Assembly (NCBI RefSeq): GCF_000418365.1
Contig: NC_021663.1
Coordinates: 1,426,001-1,490,000, forward strand
Reading direction: 5' to 3'
DNA from: Corynebacterium terpenotabidum Y-11
GTDB lineage: Bacteria > Actinomycetota > Actinomycetes > Mycobacteriales > Mycobacteriaceae
Length of the DNA: 64,000 nucleotides
Shown: in pieces, positions 9,653-19,656 of the stretch
Layout of the letters: every line of letters starts with the position of its first letter
Position numbering within the stretch: position 1 is the first letter of the stretch
Notes under the pieces: model-generated
Told to the model about the DNA's origin: nothing
The model's database searches: none
What the model saw: only the letters and a program-made list of their open reading frames with translations
Translations under genes and position numbers: made by a program

Positions 9653-10548
9653 TTCGCCCCTTTGATCGGCACAGCCAGTCGTCCGGGGGCCAGCGTGCGG
9701 GTCAGTCCCTCCTGGACCACCGAGGCGACAAGGTCACCCCGCTGATTGAAGATCCGGCCGGTGGTCAAGGCCCGTCCGCCGTGGGCCGAGGGCGAGGACT
9801 GGTCGTAGAGCAACCATTCATCGGCGCGGAAAGGCCGCATGAACCACATCGCGTGATCCAGCGACGCTTCCTGCACCGGGATTCCCTCGTGGGGAATCAG
9901 GGCGGATCCGAGCAGCGTCATATCGGACATGTACGCCAGGGTGCAGATGTGGAAGGTCTCGTCGTCGGGCAGCGGGAGCTTCGACCGGAACCACACCACC
10001 TGCTGGGACGCATCGTGCGGATCATGGTCGAACTGGTCGGAGGGCACGATGCGGATGTCCCAGTCCTCCCAGTCCTTGGCGAAGAACCTGGTCGACGGGC
10101 GGGTACCGTCGAAGGACGCCGTGATCGTCTCCGGTGCCGGAACCTTCCGGATCGTGTTGGAGTGCTCCGGACCGTCGTCATCGCGGACGTGGAAACTGGC
10201 CTGCATGACGAACAGGGTGCGTCCGTCCTGGACCGCTTTGACCGACCGGACGCAGAAGGAACGGCCGTCGCGGACCTTGTCGACGAGGAAGGTGATCGGC
10301 CGGTCCGAGTCCCCGGGACCGACGAAGTACCCGTGAAGTGAATGCACCCGGTACTCCGGCCCCACGGTCCGGGTCGCGGCGATCAGTGTCTGGGAGGCGA
10401 CTTGTCCACCGAAGGTCCGGGACAGCTCGGAGGGGATCGCCTGTCCGCGGTAGATCCCCTCGTCGATGCGCTCGAGATCGAGCACGTCGGTGATACGGGG
10501 ACGCCGTTGCGACGGCACGTCGCGGTGCCCCGATCCGGTGAACGTCAT
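9649..10548 (-). CDS. tesB: Acyl-CoA thioesterase II (TesB family)
   Basis: Double-hotdog thioesterase predicted to hydrolyse acyl-CoA to free fatty acid and CoA. Its 299 residues start with the TesB-type region Gly-Gln-Ala-Ile-Pro and [10 protein letters not shown], continue with His-Ser-Leu-His-Gly-Tyr-Phe, and in the second half contain the [20 protein letters not shown] segment of the catalytic hotdog. It sits between pdxS and pdxT, as tesB2 does in M. tuberculosis; the link to B6 synthesis is unknown. Substrate length cannot be read from sequence. Confidence 0.93.
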   Translation of the reverse strand: MTFTGSGHRDVPSQRRPRITDVLDLERIDEGIYRGQAIPSELSRTFGGQVASQTLIAATRTVGPEYRVHSLHGYFVGPGDSDRPITFLVDKVRDGRSFCVRSVKAVQDGRTLFVMQASFHVRDDDGPEHSNTIRKVPAPETITASFDGTRPSTRFFAKDWEDWDIRIVPSDQFDHDPHDASQQVVWFRSKLPLPDDETFHICTLAYMSDMTLLGSALIPHEGIPVQEASLDHAMWFMRPFRADEWLLYDQSSPSAHGGRALTTGRIFNQRGDLVASVVQEGLTRTLAPGRLAVPIKGAK

Positions 10549-10554
10549 GGTTTC

Positions 10555-11451
10555 CTACCAGCCTCTCTCCGCCAGCCGGTGCGGCTGCGGGATTTCGTCG
10601 ACATTGATTCCGACCATGGCCTCGCCGAGGCCTCGGGAGACCTCCGCGACGGTGGCCGGATCGTCATAGTTCAGGGTGGCCTGCACAATGGCCTTGGCAC
10701 GCTTCGCCGGATCACCGGACTTGAAGATGCCGGAGCCGACGAACACGCCTTCGGCCCCGAGCTGCATCATCATCGCGGCGTCCGCCGGGGTGGCGATGCC
10801 GCCCGCGGTGAACAGCACCACAGGGAGCTTACCCCTCTCGGCAACTTCGCGGACCAGTTCGTACGGGGCCTGGAGTTCCTTGGCCGCGACGTAGAGCTCG
10901 TCGGGTGCCAGGGAGGACAGCCGGTTGATCTCGGCGCGGATGGTCCGCATGTGCGTCACCGCGTTGGAGACGTCACCGGTACCGGCCTCACCCTTGGAGC
11001 GGATCATTGCCGCACCCTCGTTGATCCGGCGCAGGGCCTCGCCGAGGTTGGTGGCGCCGCAGACAAAGGGGACGGTGAACCCGAACTTGTCGATGTGGTT
11101 GCTGTAGTCGGCCGGGGTGAGCACCTCGGACTCGTCGATGAAATCGACGCCGAGGCTCTGCAGCACCTGCGCCTCGACGAAATGTCCGATACGTGCCTTG
11201 GCCATCACCGGGATGGTGACGGCCTCGATGATCCCTTCGATCATGTCGGGGTCGGACATGCGGGAGACGCCACCTTCGGCGCGGATGTCGGCGGGGACGC
11301 GCTCCAGGGCCATGACGGCGGTGGCTCCGGCGTCCTCGGCGATCTTCGCCTGCTCCGGGGTGACAACGTCCATGATGACGCCGCCCTTGAGCATGTCGGC
11401 CAGGCCGCGCTTGACGCGCCCGGTACCGGTGGTCGGGGTGTTCTCACTCAT
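10555..11451 (-). CDS. pdxS: Pyridoxal 5'-phosphate synthase subunit PdxS
   Basis: TIM-barrel synthase that makes PLP from ribose 5-phosphate, glyceraldehyde 3-phosphate and ammonia delivered by PdxT. The 298-residue sequence is highly conserved: the GGVIMDV segment, the Met-Ala-Lys-Ala-Arg-Ile-Gly-His active-site strand with the Schiff-base lysine, and the Gly-Gly-Ile-Ala-Thr-Pro-Ala-Asp-Ala phosphate site. First gene of its operon, with a 6-base gap to tesB. The 128 bases upstream show no riboswitch that I can recognise. Confidence 0.97.
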   Translation of the reverse strand: MSENTPTTGTGRVKRGLADMLKGGVIMDVVTPEQAKIAEDAGATAVMALERVPADIRAEGGVSRMSDPDMIEGIIEAVTIPVMAKARIGHFVEAQVLQSLGVDFIDESEVLTPADYSNHIDKFGFTVPFVCGATNLGEALRRINEGAAMIRSKGEAGTGDVSNAVTHMRTIRAEINRLSSLAPDELYVAAKELQAPYELVREVAERGKLPVVLFTAGGIATPADAAMMMQLGAEGVFVGSGIFKSGDPAKRAKAIVQATLNYDDPATVAEVSRGLGEAMVGINVDEIPQPHRLAERGW

Positions 11452-11579
11452 CGGTGATCCTCACTGCTGGGAAACGGATGACGGTCCTCAGGACTGTCTA
11501 CCCCGGACATCCTAATGGCATAGGTCAATTCCCGTCCGGCGACCCCCGGGTTTCCGCGCACCGGCAGTACACGCCGGAG

Positions 11580-12056
11580 TCAGGGGTTCTCCGTCGCTGC
11601 CGACATCGCCTCGTAGTACGCGGGCAACGGAGCCGACCCGGCCAGCCGGAACGCCCGGACTACCGGGCGGGACCGCAGACCCAGCGTGTCACCCACCGCA
11701 TCGTTGTAGAACCTGGCGGCCAGATCCACCTTCGTGGACGCCACGATGAACCCCGGGTTCCGCAGGTCATCAGGAGTCAATGACTGCAGTAGGACATTCT
11801 CCACATCCGACCGGGCACCCATCTCCTCGTCGCGCAATGCCACCCCGCCGACCCGTCCCACGTGGGACTGCAGGTCAGGGCGGAGCACACCGATCACCGC
11901 GGCCCGTGCCTGCAGAGCTCCCTCCAGATTGACTCGAGCGGCATCGGTCCTGATGTGCAGCCGATTGAGCCGGGACGCCGTCATCGACAGCCACATCCCC
12001 ACCAGCGCCACCACGGCGACAACCACGACCAGCAGCAGAAGCCATCCGGAAATCAT
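11580..12056 (-). CDS. Small membrane-anchored protein, Rv2609c N-terminal-like
   Basis: Product of 158 residues: one membrane helix (about residues 3-26), then a soluble helical part rich in Arg, Ala and Leu. The segment after the helix (SRLNRLHIRTDAARVNLEGAL) looks like the LemA-type or Rv2609c-type helical region. The M. tuberculosis gene in this position is longer and carries a Nudix domain; no Nudix signature is present here. It overlaps the end of pimA by four bases (ATGA), so it belongs to the PIM operon. Function is unknown. Confidence 0.7.
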   Translation of the reverse strand: MISGWLLLLVVVVAVVALVGMWLSMTASRLNRLHIRTDAARVNLEGALQARAAVIGVLRPDLQSHVGRVGGVALRDEEMGARSDVENVLLQSLTPDDLRNPGFIVASTKVDLAARFYNDAVGDTLGLRSRPVVRAFRLAGSAPLPAYYEAMSAATENP

Positions 12057-13237
12057 GATGGAACCACCTTCCGGCCCGGAGTGACCACCGTCTCGTAGAC
12101 CTGCTCGACCCGGGTGGTCACCGTGTCCCAGTCGAAGTCGCGGGAACGGGCGGTACCCCGCTCGATGAGTCGACGACGACCGTCCTCATCGGCGAACAGG
12201 TTCACCACCACCCGCGCGAGGTCCCGCCGGGAGCCGTTGGCGAACAGCCGCCCGGCCCGGCCATGATCGGTGACCGCGGCGAAGGCCGGGATATCGCTGG
12301 CAACCACCGCCGCACCGGCAGCCATCGCCTCGACAAGGACGATGCCGAAGCTCTCCCCCCCGGTGTTCGGTGCGACGTAGACATCGGACGCCGCGAGTGC
12401 CGCAGCTTTGTCGCCGTCGCTGACCCGGCCGAGAATCCGGACGGACGCCGGAGCGTCACCGTCTGTGGCACCATCACCGACACCGTCGACCCAGCTGATC
12501 TTCGCCTTGCGCAGCTGCTGGTGCAGCTCGGTGACGTCACCGCCGCCGGCGACGATGATCTCCAGGTCCGGCACTGCCGCGAGGATCTCCGGCAACGCCC
12601 CCAGCAACAGCGGGAAACCCTTCCGCGGCTCCTCGAACCGACCGAGGAACATCAGCCGGGGCCGGTCCGGGTCGAGCCCCGGCATCGGGGTGGCGTCACG
12701 GTAATTTCCGGTCTCCACCCCGTTGGGGATGAGCACCGGGTCGCCGGAAAGCATCTCGACCTGCCACCGTCGCGCCTCCTCAGACACGGCGATACCGGCG
12801 TGGATCTTCTCCAGGAGAGGCCGGAGGACCGGGAGGGCGATCCGCAACAGCCTCGACTTGCTGGCGGACGCGTGGTAGGTGGCGACCAACGGCCCATCGG
12901 TCTGTACCAGGGTGATCATCGAGTAACTCGGCGAATTCGGCTCGTGAATATGCACGAGGTCGAAATCGTGGGCGGCGATCCAGGCCCGCAGATGACGCCA
13001 GGTCTTCGGACCAAAGGCTAGACGCGCCACCGATCCGTTGTAGGGGACCGAGACCACACCGGTACCAAGTTCGACGAAATCGGGGACATCGGCATCGGCA
13101 CTGCCCGGACCGATGAGACTCACCTCGTGTCCACGACGCCGGAGTTCCTCGCACAGTTCGATGGCGTGGATCTGCACACCACCGGGTTCATCGAAGGAGT
13201 ACGGGCACACCATACCGATCTTCAGTCCGTGCACCAC
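12053..13237 (-). CDS. pimA: Phosphatidylinositol mannosyltransferase PimA
   Basis: GT4-family enzyme that moves mannose from GDP-mannose to phosphatidylinositol, the first step of PIM, lipomannan and lipoarabinomannan synthesis at the inner face of the membrane. Sequence shows Pro-Tyr-Ser-Phe-Asp-Glu-Pro-Gly-Gly-Val-Gln near the start, Val-His-Ile-His-Glu-Pro, and the retaining-GT motif Glu-Ser-Phe-Gly-Ile-Val-Leu-Val-Glu. GTG 13237 is chosen because GGAGGA lies five bases upstream and the next gene's TGA ends there; the frame opens further upstream inside patA but that part is not PimA-like. GTG 13234 is also possible. Confidence 0.94.
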   Translation of the reverse strand: MVHGLKIGMVCPYSFDEPGGVQIHAIELCEELRRRGHEVSLIGPGSADADVPDFVELGTGVVSVPYNGSVARLAFGPKTWRHLRAWIAAHDFDLVHIHEPNSPSYSMITLVQTDGPLVATYHASASKSRLLRIALPVLRPLLEKIHAGIAVSEEARRWQVEMLSGDPVLIPNGVETGNYRDATPMPGLDPDRPRLMFLGRFEEPRKGFPLLLGALPEILAAVPDLEIIVAGGGDVTELHQQLRKAKISWVDGVGDGATDGDAPASVRILGRVSDGDKAAALAASDVYVAPNTGGESFGIVLVEAMAAGAAVVASDIPAFAAVTDHGRAGRLFANGSRRDLARVVVNLFADEDGRRRLIERGTARSRDFDWDTVTTRVEQVYETVVTPGRKVVPS

Positions 13238-13238
13238 G

Positions 13239-14168
13239 TCAGTCCTCCAGTCCCAGTCGACGTCGCTTCTTCTCGGACAGGTCAGCGAACCACAGCGGCT
13301 GCAGCAGGTGCCAGTCCGCCGGGTGCGCGGCGATGTTCCGGGCAAAATTGTCCGCCTGGACCTGCACCATCTCCTCCAGCGACAGGGTCGCGTCAATCTC
13401 CTCGTCGATGGTGAGGCCCCAACCGTCGTCGGTGAACCAGCAGTGGGCGGTCATCACCGGCGCACCGGTGTCCTGGGCCAATCGGCACGATCCTGCCGGC
13501 ATACTGGTGCGTTCACCGAAGAAGTCCACGTCGATTCCCTTGCCGGACAGGTCGCGCTCGCCCATGAGGCAGACAATCCCCCCGTCGCGCAGGACCTCAC
13601 GCAACCGGTCAAAGGGAGGCTGCTCCCCACCCGACAGCGGCAGCACCTCGAACCCCAGGGATTCGCGGAACGCGACGAAGGCGTCAAAGAGGCTCTCCGG
13701 CTTCAGGCGTTCCGCGACCGTCGTGAACTGTCCATGGGTATGGACGAGCCACATCCCCGCCATGTCCCAGTTTCCGGAGTGTGGCAGGGTCAGGACCACG
13801 CCCTTCCCCCGGGCGTAGACGTCGGCGAGACGTTGGACCGAGATCGGGTCGAAACACGCGTCCAGGCGCCGGGCCAGTTCCGGCCCCGCGATCGACGGCA
13901 GCTGGAACGCCTCGCGCCAGTACCTCATATAGGAGCGCATGGCGTCCCGGACGAGGGAGCGGGTGACGTTCGCGTCGCCGACGACCCGGCCGAGATTCGC
14001 CCGCAGCTGCTCCGGGCCTTTGCCCCGACCCGAGGCCGCATCGGCAATGAGATCGAAGAGCCGGGTAGCCACCGGCTCGGGGAGCTTCTGGACGACCGCC
14101 CACCCGGCCCGGTAGGCCAGGGCACTGAGCTGTTCAGACAGGGAGGTGGACGGTGAGGTCGGTGCCAC
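13239..14168 (-). CDS. patA: Phosphatidylinositol mannoside acyltransferase
   Basis: Adds a palmitoyl-type chain to the mannose of PIM1/PIM2. The 309-residue protein belongs to the LpxL/HtrB-like lysophospholipid acyltransferases, with the His-X4-Asp motif at His130-Asp135 (HSGNWD) and the later Gly-Glu-Arg-Asp segment. GTG start at 14168, 12 bases after pgsA. In the same place as Rv2611c. It directly precedes pimA, with one base between its stop and the pimA start, so the two steps are likely made in fixed ratio. Confidence 0.92.
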   Translation of the reverse strand: MAPTSPSTSLSEQLSALAYRAGWAVVQKLPEPVATRLFDLIADAASGRGKGPEQLRANLGRVVGDANVTRSLVRDAMRSYMRYWREAFQLPSIAGPELARRLDACFDPISVQRLADVYARGKGVVLTLPHSGNWDMAGMWLVHTHGQFTTVAERLKPESLFDAFVAFRESLGFEVLPLSGGEQPPFDRLREVLRDGGIVCLMGERDLSGKGIDVDFFGERTSMPAGSCRLAQDTGAPVMTAHCWFTDDGWGLTIDEEIDATLSLEEMVQVQADNFARNIAAHPADWHLLQPLWFADLSEKKRRRLGLED

Positions 14169-14180
14169 GTCAGGGGTCCT

Positions 14181-14855
14181 CTAGTGTTCTGCGGTGTCGG
14201 GGTCCGGGAAGTCCTTCGCCCCGGTCGGTGCGGCGATCGTCTCCCTGGCCAGGTCGGATCGGGCGACGATGACGAGGCGCTCGATGACGGTGTAGACCGA
14301 CCCGAATGCAAGGATGATCAGCCCCCCACCGAGAACGTAGGGCACGCCGAGACCGGAGAGTCCCAGGGCGACGAGACCGATGATCAGCCGTTCGGGCCGC
14401 TCGATGAGCCCCCCGTCGACCTTGATCCCGGATGCCTCGGCCCGCGCCTTGACATAGGAGGTGACCTGACTGGCGACGATAATCACCAGCGCAGCGGCGA
14501 ACAGGCCCTTGTAGGGCTCGTGGTCGTGCTGGAACGCCATCCACCAGGCGACAGCACCGAAGAGGGCGCCGTCGGTGATGCGGTCGCAGGTGGCGTCCAG
14601 CGTCGCACCGAACCGGGTGCCGCCACCCTTCATCCGTGCCATGGTGCCGTCAATCATGTCACTGGCGACAGCGAGACCGAGGAGGACGGCGGCGAGGAAG
14701 TGCCAACCGGCCGGGATGAGCGCCACGGACAGCGCCACCGCCACCACGGTGGAGGCGACGGTTACGGTGTTCGGGGACACGCCCCAGGTGACCAACCGCC
14801 GGGCGACGGGTTCCACCACCACCGCTGCGGGACGCCGTCCTCGCACACTGAGCAT
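14181..14855 (-). CDS. pgsA1: Phosphatidylinositol phosphate synthase
   Basis: CDP-alcohol phosphotransferase of 224 residues that joins CDP-diacylglycerol and inositol 3-phosphate, giving the lipid base for PIMs. The full family motif is present: Asp66-x2-Asp69-Gly70-x2-Ala73-Arg74-x8-Gly83-x3-Asp87-x3-Asp91, with membrane helices before and after. The start codon shares one base with the stop of the HIT gene (TAATG). The phosphatidylglycerol-phosphate synthase PgsA2 is a close relative, but the PIM operon context favours the inositol enzyme. Confidence 0.93.
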   Translation of the reverse strand: MLSVRGRRPAAVVVEPVARRLVTWGVSPNTVTVASTVVAVALSVALIPAGWHFLAAVLLGLAVASDMIDGTMARMKGGGTRFGATLDATCDRITDGALFGAVAWWMAFQHDHEPYKGLFAAALVIIVASQVTSYVKARAEASGIKVDGGLIERPERLIIGLVALGLSGLGVPYVLGGGLIILAFGSVYTVIERLVIVARSDLARETIAAPTGAKDFPDPDTAEH

Positions 14856-15424
14856 TACTCTGTCTCCTCTGTCCGTTCGTCAAGTTCGTGCCACGCCGAC
14901 GCCAGCAGTTCACGGGTCTGCGCCAGCGCCTGGACCAGGACCTTCGTTCCGTCGATGACGGTCATGAAGTTCGCGTCGCCGGTCCACCGCGGCACAATGT
15001 GCTGATGCAGGTGGCCCGGAACTGATCCGCCGGAAGCCCGGCCCAGGTTCATACCGATGTTCACGGCATCCGGGTTCGAGACCCGACGTAGGGCACGCAC
15101 CGCCTTCTTCGTGAAGGCGGAGAATTCCGCGGTCTCCGACGCCGTCAGATCCTCGTAGGAGGCCACCGGACGGTACGGGATCACCATCATGTGACCCGGA
15201 TTGTACGGGTAGAGGTTGAGAATGCAGAACACCTCGCGCCCGCGCGCCACAATGAGACCGTCCTCGTCACTGCCCGCAGGAAGGTCGACGAAGGGATCGG
15301 CGGGCTTCGCGGTGCCGGTCACGTAGGACGACCGGTACGGGGCCCACAGCCGGGTGAGCCGGTCCTCGACTCCGGCGCCGGTGTCGGTCACCGGGGCCGG
15401 CCGTCCGGTCTCAGCGGAGGGCAT
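14855..15424 (-). CDS. HIT family hydrolase/phosphorylase (Rv2613c-like)
   Basis: Contains the histidine triad His-Leu-His-Gln-His-Ile near residue 135 and the upstream Asn-Leu-Tyr-Pro-Tyr-Asn-Pro-Gly-His segment. The M. tuberculosis gene at this position is an Ap4A phosphorylase, so a role in clearing diadenosine polyphosphates is a fair inference. ATG 15424 is chosen; a GTG at 15436 is in frame but has no better ribosome site. Either start lies inside the 3' end of thrS, a source of Ap4A when mischarged, which makes the pairing plausible. Confidence 0.88.
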   Translation of the reverse strand: MPSAETGRPAPVTDTGAGVEDRLTRLWAPYRSSYVTGTAKPADPFVDLPAGSDEDGLIVARGREVFCILNLYPYNPGHMMVIPYRPVASYEDLTASETAEFSAFTKKAVRALRRVSNPDAVNIGMNLGRASGGSVPGHLHQHIVPRWTGDANFMTVIDGTKVLVQALAQTRELLASAWHELDERTEETE

Positions 15425-17504
15425 CGACCAGGTCACCGGTGGGCTGATCGTTGCGGCGGGAGGTGATCCACTCCCGGATGATTCGCACGGCGGACTCCTT
15501 CGGCACTCCGTTTACCTGGGTGCCGTCGAGGAAGCGGAAGCTCACCGCTCCAGCGTCAACATCCCGACCCCCGGCGAGCAACATGAAGGGGACCTTGCCG
15601 GTGGTGTGGTTACGGATCTTCTTCTGCATCCGGTCATCCGAGGTGTCCACGGCGGCACGAATTCCGTGCCCCCGCAGCTCGGCGGTGAGTTCCTCAAGGT
15701 AGCCGATGAACTCGTCGGCAACCGGGATACCGGTGACCTGGTGCGGAGCGAGCCAGACCGGGAAAGCGCCGGCGTAGTGCTCCAGAAGGACGCCGAAGAA
15801 GCGCTCGATGGATCCGAAGAGGGCACGGTGGATCATCACCGGGCGCTGCTTGGTGCCGTCGTTGGCGGTGTACTCCAGCTCGAACCGCTCCGGCAGATTG
15901 AAGTCCAGCTGGACCGTGGACATCTGCCAGGTACGGCCGATGGCATCCCTGGCCTGCACGGAAATTTTCGGACCGTAGAACGCGGCGCCCTCCGGATCCG
16001 GGACGAGCTCCAGTCCGGACTTCTCCGCCACCGCGCGCAGGGTGTCGGTGGCCTTCTGCCAGATCTCGTCGGAGCCGACGTACTTCTTCGGGTCCTTCGT
16101 CGACAGCTCGAGGTAGAAGTCATCGAGACCGTAGTCCTTGAGCAGGGAGATGATGAACCCCAGCACGGTGGTCAGCTCGGTCTCGAGCTGGTCCTCGGTG
16201 CAGTAGATGTGGGCGTCGTCCTGGGTGAAGCCGCGGGCACGGGTCAGTCCGTGGACCACACCGGATTTCTCGTAGCGGTAGACGGTACCGAACTCGAACA
16301 GTCGCAGCGGCAGCTCACGGTAGGACCGGCCCCGGGACGCGAAGATCAGGTTGTGCATCGGACAGTTCATCGGCTTGGCGTAGTAGTCGACGGCCTGCTT
16401 GGTGATGTTGCCATCGGCGTCGCGCTCCTCGTCCAGCTGCATCGGCGGGAACATGCCGTCGGAGTACCAGTCGAGGTGACCGGACTTCTTGAACAGGTCC
16501 CCCTTGGTGATGTGCGGGGTGTTGACGAAGGAGTAGCCGGAGGCGATGTGCCGGCGTCGCGAATGCTCCTCCATCTCCAGGCGCACCGTCGCTCCGTCCG
16601 GATGGAACACCGGGAATCCGGAACCGATCTCGTCGGGGAAGCTGAACAGGTCCAGCTCCCGACCGAGTCGACGATGGTCCCGCTTCTCCGCTTCGGCGAG
16701 CATGGTGAGGTACTCGTCGAGCGCCTCCTTCGACTCCCAGGCGGTGCCGTAGATGCGCTGCAGGCCGGCCTTGGACTGGTCCCCACGCCAGTACGCCGCG
16801 GAGGTGCGGGTCAGGGAGAACGCCGGGATGTACCGGGTGGTGGGCACATGCGGGCCGCGGCACAGGTCGTACCATTCGACTTCACCGGTGCGCGGGTTGA
16901 CGTTGGAGTACGCGGTCAGTTCACCCTCGCCGACCTCGACGGACGCGTCGCCCTCGGGAATGTCGCCGCGGGACTTGTCGTCGACGAGCTCCAGCTTGAA
17001 CGGCTCCTGGAGGTACTCCAGTCGGGCATCCTCCACCGAGTCATAGGCTTTGCGCTCAAAGCGCTGCCCGGACTTGATGATCTTCTTCATCGACTTCTCG
17101 AGCTTCTTGAGGTCCTCCGGGGTGAAGGGCTCGGCGGGCTCAAAATCGTAGTAGAAGCCGTTCTCGATCGCCGGGCCGATACCCAGCTTCGTCCCCGGGA
17201 ACTCCTTCTGGACCGCCTGGGCCAACACATGGGCGCAGGAGTGCCGGATCACCGCGCGACCGTCGTCGGTGTCGGCGGCGACAGCGGTGACCTCGGTCTC
17301 CGTGTCCGGAGTGAAGGCCAGGTCACGGAGGTTGCCTTCGTCGTCGCGCACGCAGACGATCGCCCCCTCCCCCTTGTTCGGCAGGTCCAGAGGACGCATC
17401 GCGGTGCCGACGGACTCCCCCGCAGGCACGGTGAAGGTCATCGCAGCGCGGGTAACCTCCGGATTTCCGATTCCGTTACCGGCGTCCAATGCATTTTCAC
17501 TCAC
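15411..17504 (-). CDS. thrS: Threonine--tRNA ligase
   Basis: Charges tRNA-Thr. The 697-residue product has an N-terminal TGS domain, an editing domain with the His-Ser-Cys-Ala-His motif, the class II catalytic core with the zinc Cys in Pro-Met-Asn-Cys-Pro-Met-His, and a C-terminal anticodon-binding domain. GTG 17504 is preferred (AAGGAG about ten bases upstream); the frame extends to 17561 but that part is not family-like. No T-box leader is seen. First gene of the thrS-HIT-pgsA-patA-pimA run. Confidence 0.95.
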   Translation of the reverse strand: MSENALDAGNGIGNPEVTRAAMTFTVPAGESVGTAMRPLDLPNKGEGAIVCVRDDEGNLRDLAFTPDTETEVTAVAADTDDGRAVIRHSCAHVLAQAVQKEFPGTKLGIGPAIENGFYYDFEPAEPFTPEDLKKLEKSMKKIIKSGQRFERKAYDSVEDARLEYLQEPFKLELVDDKSRGDIPEGDASVEVGEGELTAYSNVNPRTGEVEWYDLCRGPHVPTTRYIPAFSLTRTSAAYWRGDQSKAGLQRIYGTAWESKEALDEYLTMLAEAEKRDHRRLGRELDLFSFPDEIGSGFPVFHPDGATVRLEMEEHSRRRHIASGYSFVNTPHITKGDLFKKSGHLDWYSDGMFPPMQLDEERDADGNITKQAVDYYAKPMNCPMHNLIFASRGRSYRELPLRLFEFGTVYRYEKSGVVHGLTRARGFTQDDAHIYCTEDQLETELTTVLGFIISLLKDYGLDDFYLELSTKDPKKYVGSDEIWQKATDTLRAVAEKSGLELVPDPEGAAFYGPKISVQARDAIGRTWQMSTVQLDFNLPERFELEYTANDGTKQRPVMIHRALFGSIERFFGVLLEHYAGAFPVWLAPHQVTGIPVADEFIGYLEELTAELRGHGIRAAVDTSDDRMQKKIRNHTTGKVPFMLLAGGRDVDAGAVSFRFLDGTQVNGVPKESAVRIIREWITSRRNDQPTGDLVDALR

Positions 17505-17626
17505 GGGTGGTGTGCTCCTTACACAACAGGCGAAGACGGCCACATACCTGGTGACAGTCATAATTCACCACATGACCTTACCTGCTGCACCGGAGCACTC
17601 CGGCACCCGGTCTGGTCCTCGGGTGC

Positions 17627-18922
17627 TCAGGCGAACAGTGCCTGGCCCCAGTACTCGCCGTCGGCGGTGCCCGGCGGGACGAAGAACACCGCTGAACCGG
17701 TGTGGGTGATCCACTCGTTGAGCCGGTCCCCCTCCGACAACCGGCGCTGCACCGGAATGAAGGCGTTCCGGGGATCCGGCTGGAAGCAGGTGAAGATCAG
17801 GCCGGTGTCCGACAGCGCAATCAGGTCGGCGTCCACCAGGCCGTCCGCGGAGGACGCGCTGACCGGCAGATCGTAGTTGTAGCCCCGGCGCAGCATCCGC
17901 TGCCGTTCGTCACCGTCGTGGACAGTCGCGAGGGCGATGTGGGAATGCTGGTCGATGACAGGCAGTCCGTCAGCACCGATGGCGTCGAGGTCCGGCTCAT
18001 CGAACTCCTCCGTGCCAGTCAGGGGCGCGCCTTCGACAATGGTGCGGCCCATCGCCACCTCCCTCGTCGGCCGGTCGGCAGCCTCCCACAGGGGCATGTC
18101 GAAGGCCACCCGACGGATGATCAGGCAGGTACCGTCAACATGCGCCGGATCGGTCGCCTCGGTTCCGATCCACACCTGCTCGGCAAACTCGGCATCGGTA
18201 CGCGGGTTCACGGTGCCGTCCTTGAACCCGAAGAGGTTACGGGAGGTACCCGGCGTCCCGTCCTCCCCCACCGGCACATCGAGGAAACCCTCCTGGGTCC
18301 AGGACGGACGCGCGTAGTCCGCACCACCCCGGACGAGAACGCGCAGTGCATGGGACACGGTCGTCCGGTCGTCTCCGCAGATCTGGAGCACCAGGTCCCG
18401 GTCCCCCCACCGCGCATCGAGCTGGTCGCCGGTGAACGCGGGCAAGGGCTCCAGCCAGTCCGGTGCCCGGTCGTCGATCCCCGCCGCCCGGAACAGTCCT
18501 CGTCCGAAGCCGCAGGTGATCGTCAGTCGAGCAGGATCAGCCGAGAGTTCGGGTTCGAGATCGGCAAGTGCCGTCTCCCCGGCGCACAGACGTCGGGCGT
18601 CTCCGGTCCAGATCCGCAGCAGGCGCTGGATCCCCGTCGCGTCCACTCCGTCGCGCAGAGTGAAAGCGACGGTGGAGTTATTCGCCTGGACCGGGGTCTC
18701 GATACCGGCTTGGTGGACGCCGTCGAAGGCGACCACCGGATCGGCGGCGTCACCGGTGGCGTCACCGGCAGTGTCGCCACTGCCGGTGTCCGAACAAGCG
18801 GCGGTCATCCCGACCGCGGCGGTGGCGGACACCAGTCCCAACCGGGTGAGGAAGGACCGGCGGCTGAACCCGGACCGGGATACCGGGCAAGAGGCGGGGT
18901 GCGGGTGCTCTGTCAGTGACAC
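17627..18922 (-). CDS. Tat-exported Dyp-type haem peroxidase (EfeB-like)
   Basis: Dye-decolorising peroxidase of 431 residues. The N-terminus carries a twin-arginine motif (Ser-Arg-Arg-Ser-Phe-Leu, residues 20-25) and a hydrophobic stretch ending in Thr-Ala-Ala-Cys, so it is exported folded with haem and may be lipid-anchored. The Gly-Phe-Lys-Asp-Gly-Thr motif with the distal Asp, the His-Ile-Ala segment for the proximal ligand and the Arg-Arg-Gly-Tyr-Asn-Tyr region are present. GTG 18922 is chosen because GCAGGAG lies seven bases upstream; ATG codons at 18961 and 18979 lack such a site. Lies downstream of copC, as in C. glutamicum. Iron or copper related role is inferred. Confidence 0.9.
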   Translation of the reverse strand: MSLTEHPHPASCPVSRSGFSRRSFLTRLGLVSATAAVGMTAACSDTGSGDTAGDATGDAADPVVAFDGVHQAGIETPVQANNSTVAFTLRDGVDATGIQRLLRIWTGDARRLCAGETALADLEPELSADPARLTITCGFGRGLFRAAGIDDRAPDWLEPLPAFTGDQLDARWGDRDLVLQICGDDRTTVSHALRVLVRGGADYARPSWTQEGFLDVPVGEDGTPGTSRNLFGFKDGTVNPRTDAEFAEQVWIGTEATDPAHVDGTCLIIRRVAFDMPLWEAADRPTREVAMGRTIVEGAPLTGTEEFDEPDLDAIGADGLPVIDQHSHIALATVHDGDERQRMLRRGYNYDLPVSASSADGLVDADLIALSDTGLIFTCFQPDPRNAFIPVQRRLSEGDRLNEWITHTGSAVFFVPPGTADGEYWGQALFA

Positions 18923-18938
18923 GGACGTGCTCCTGCAG

Positions 18939-19046
18939 TCAGTTGGTGCGGTGCTCGTCATAACCGCTGTGGCCAGCATGGTCAGACGGGATCGCCGTGG
19001 CGGAGGTGGAGGGACGGAAACGAGTGGATGTGCGGTGGGCGGTCAT
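18939..19046 (-). CDS. Possible 35-residue His-rich small ORF between copC and the DyP gene
   Basis: An ATG at 19046 opens 35 codons ending at TGA 18939-18941. The stop lies just before the GCAGGAG site of the DyP gene, the arrangement expected of coupled genes. The C-terminal half holds several His and acidic residues (Ser-Asp-His-Ala-Gly-His-Ser-Gly-Tyr-Asp-Glu-His). AAGGA lies about 12 bases before the ATG. It fits almost exactly the gap between copC and the peroxidase. No family is recognised, and it could be a chance frame. Confidence 0.35.
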   Translation of the reverse strand: MTAHRTSTRFRPSTSATAIPSDHAGHSGYDEHRTN

Positions 19047-19080
19047 GGTCTGCGCAGTCCTTGGTATCGGGGGCGTGCCG

Positions 19081-19656
19081 TCACTTGCCCGAGTGACGGA
19101 GGCGGGCAATAAGCATCACGAGGACGCCGGCGAGGACGAGCACACCGGCAATACCGAGCAGTGGTCCACCCCATGAAGGCAGCCCGTCAACAGTGTCGTC
19201 GGCGTCACTGTCATCGGTTCCGGTCGGCACATCCGTCGACCCGGAGGTGGCGGTGCCACCGGTGGAGAGTGAGAAGGTGTAACTGCCCCGGGTGGCATGG
19301 CCGTCCGAGGAGGTGATCTGGTAGCCGACGGTGTAGGTGCCGTCCGTGAGATCGAGCTCATCGGGGATCTCCACGGTGAGGACGTTCCCGTCGACCACCG
19401 GGGTCTCCGAGAGCAGCACCTCACCGTCGCGGGAGAGTGCGACGGTGTCGTAGGTGCCGCGGGGGGTGGCCGAGAAGACCAGCTCGATCTGGTCAGGGGC
19501 GGAGTCAAGGACCGCACCGTCGGCGGGAGTCGCCCCGACAAGAGCGTCATGGGCCACGGCCGTCGGAACGACGGCGCCGAGGCCGATGACGGCAGGGGCG
19601 GTGAGCAGAGCTCCGGTAAGAAGAGGAGCTGCAGCCAGACGGTGGAGACGGGACAT
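19081..19656 (-). CDS. copC: CopC-like copper-binding protein with C-terminal membrane anchor
   Basis: Product of 191 residues: signal peptide with likely cleavage after Ala35, which would leave His36-Asp as the new N-terminus, the usual first Cu(II) ligand of CopC. The beta-sandwich core includes Ala-Thr-Pro-Ala-Asp-Gly, and Ser-Asp-Gly-His-Ala-Thr-Arg-Gly carries the second His. A Ser/Thr/Asp linker and a membrane helix (about residues 165-186) anchor it to the membrane. AGGAAG precedes the ATG. It is followed by a small ORF and the DyP peroxidase, forming a likely metal-related operon. No CopD domain is fused or adjacent. Confidence 0.88.
   Translation of the reverse strand: MSRLHRLAAAPLLTGALLTAPAVIGLGAVVPTAVAHDALVGATPADGAVLDSAPDQIELVFSATPRGTYDTVALSRDGEVLLSETPVVDGNVLTVEIPDELDLTDGTYTVGYQITSSDGHATRGSYTFSLSTGGTATSGSTDVPTGTDDSDADDTVDGLPSWGGPLLGIAGVLVLAGVLVMLIARLRHSGK

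Noticed and set aside
15354..17876. 840-residue open frame on the plus strand
   Set aside because: It is antisense to thrS, has no family likeness, and arises from G+C-rich codon bias; thrS shows full conserved domains.
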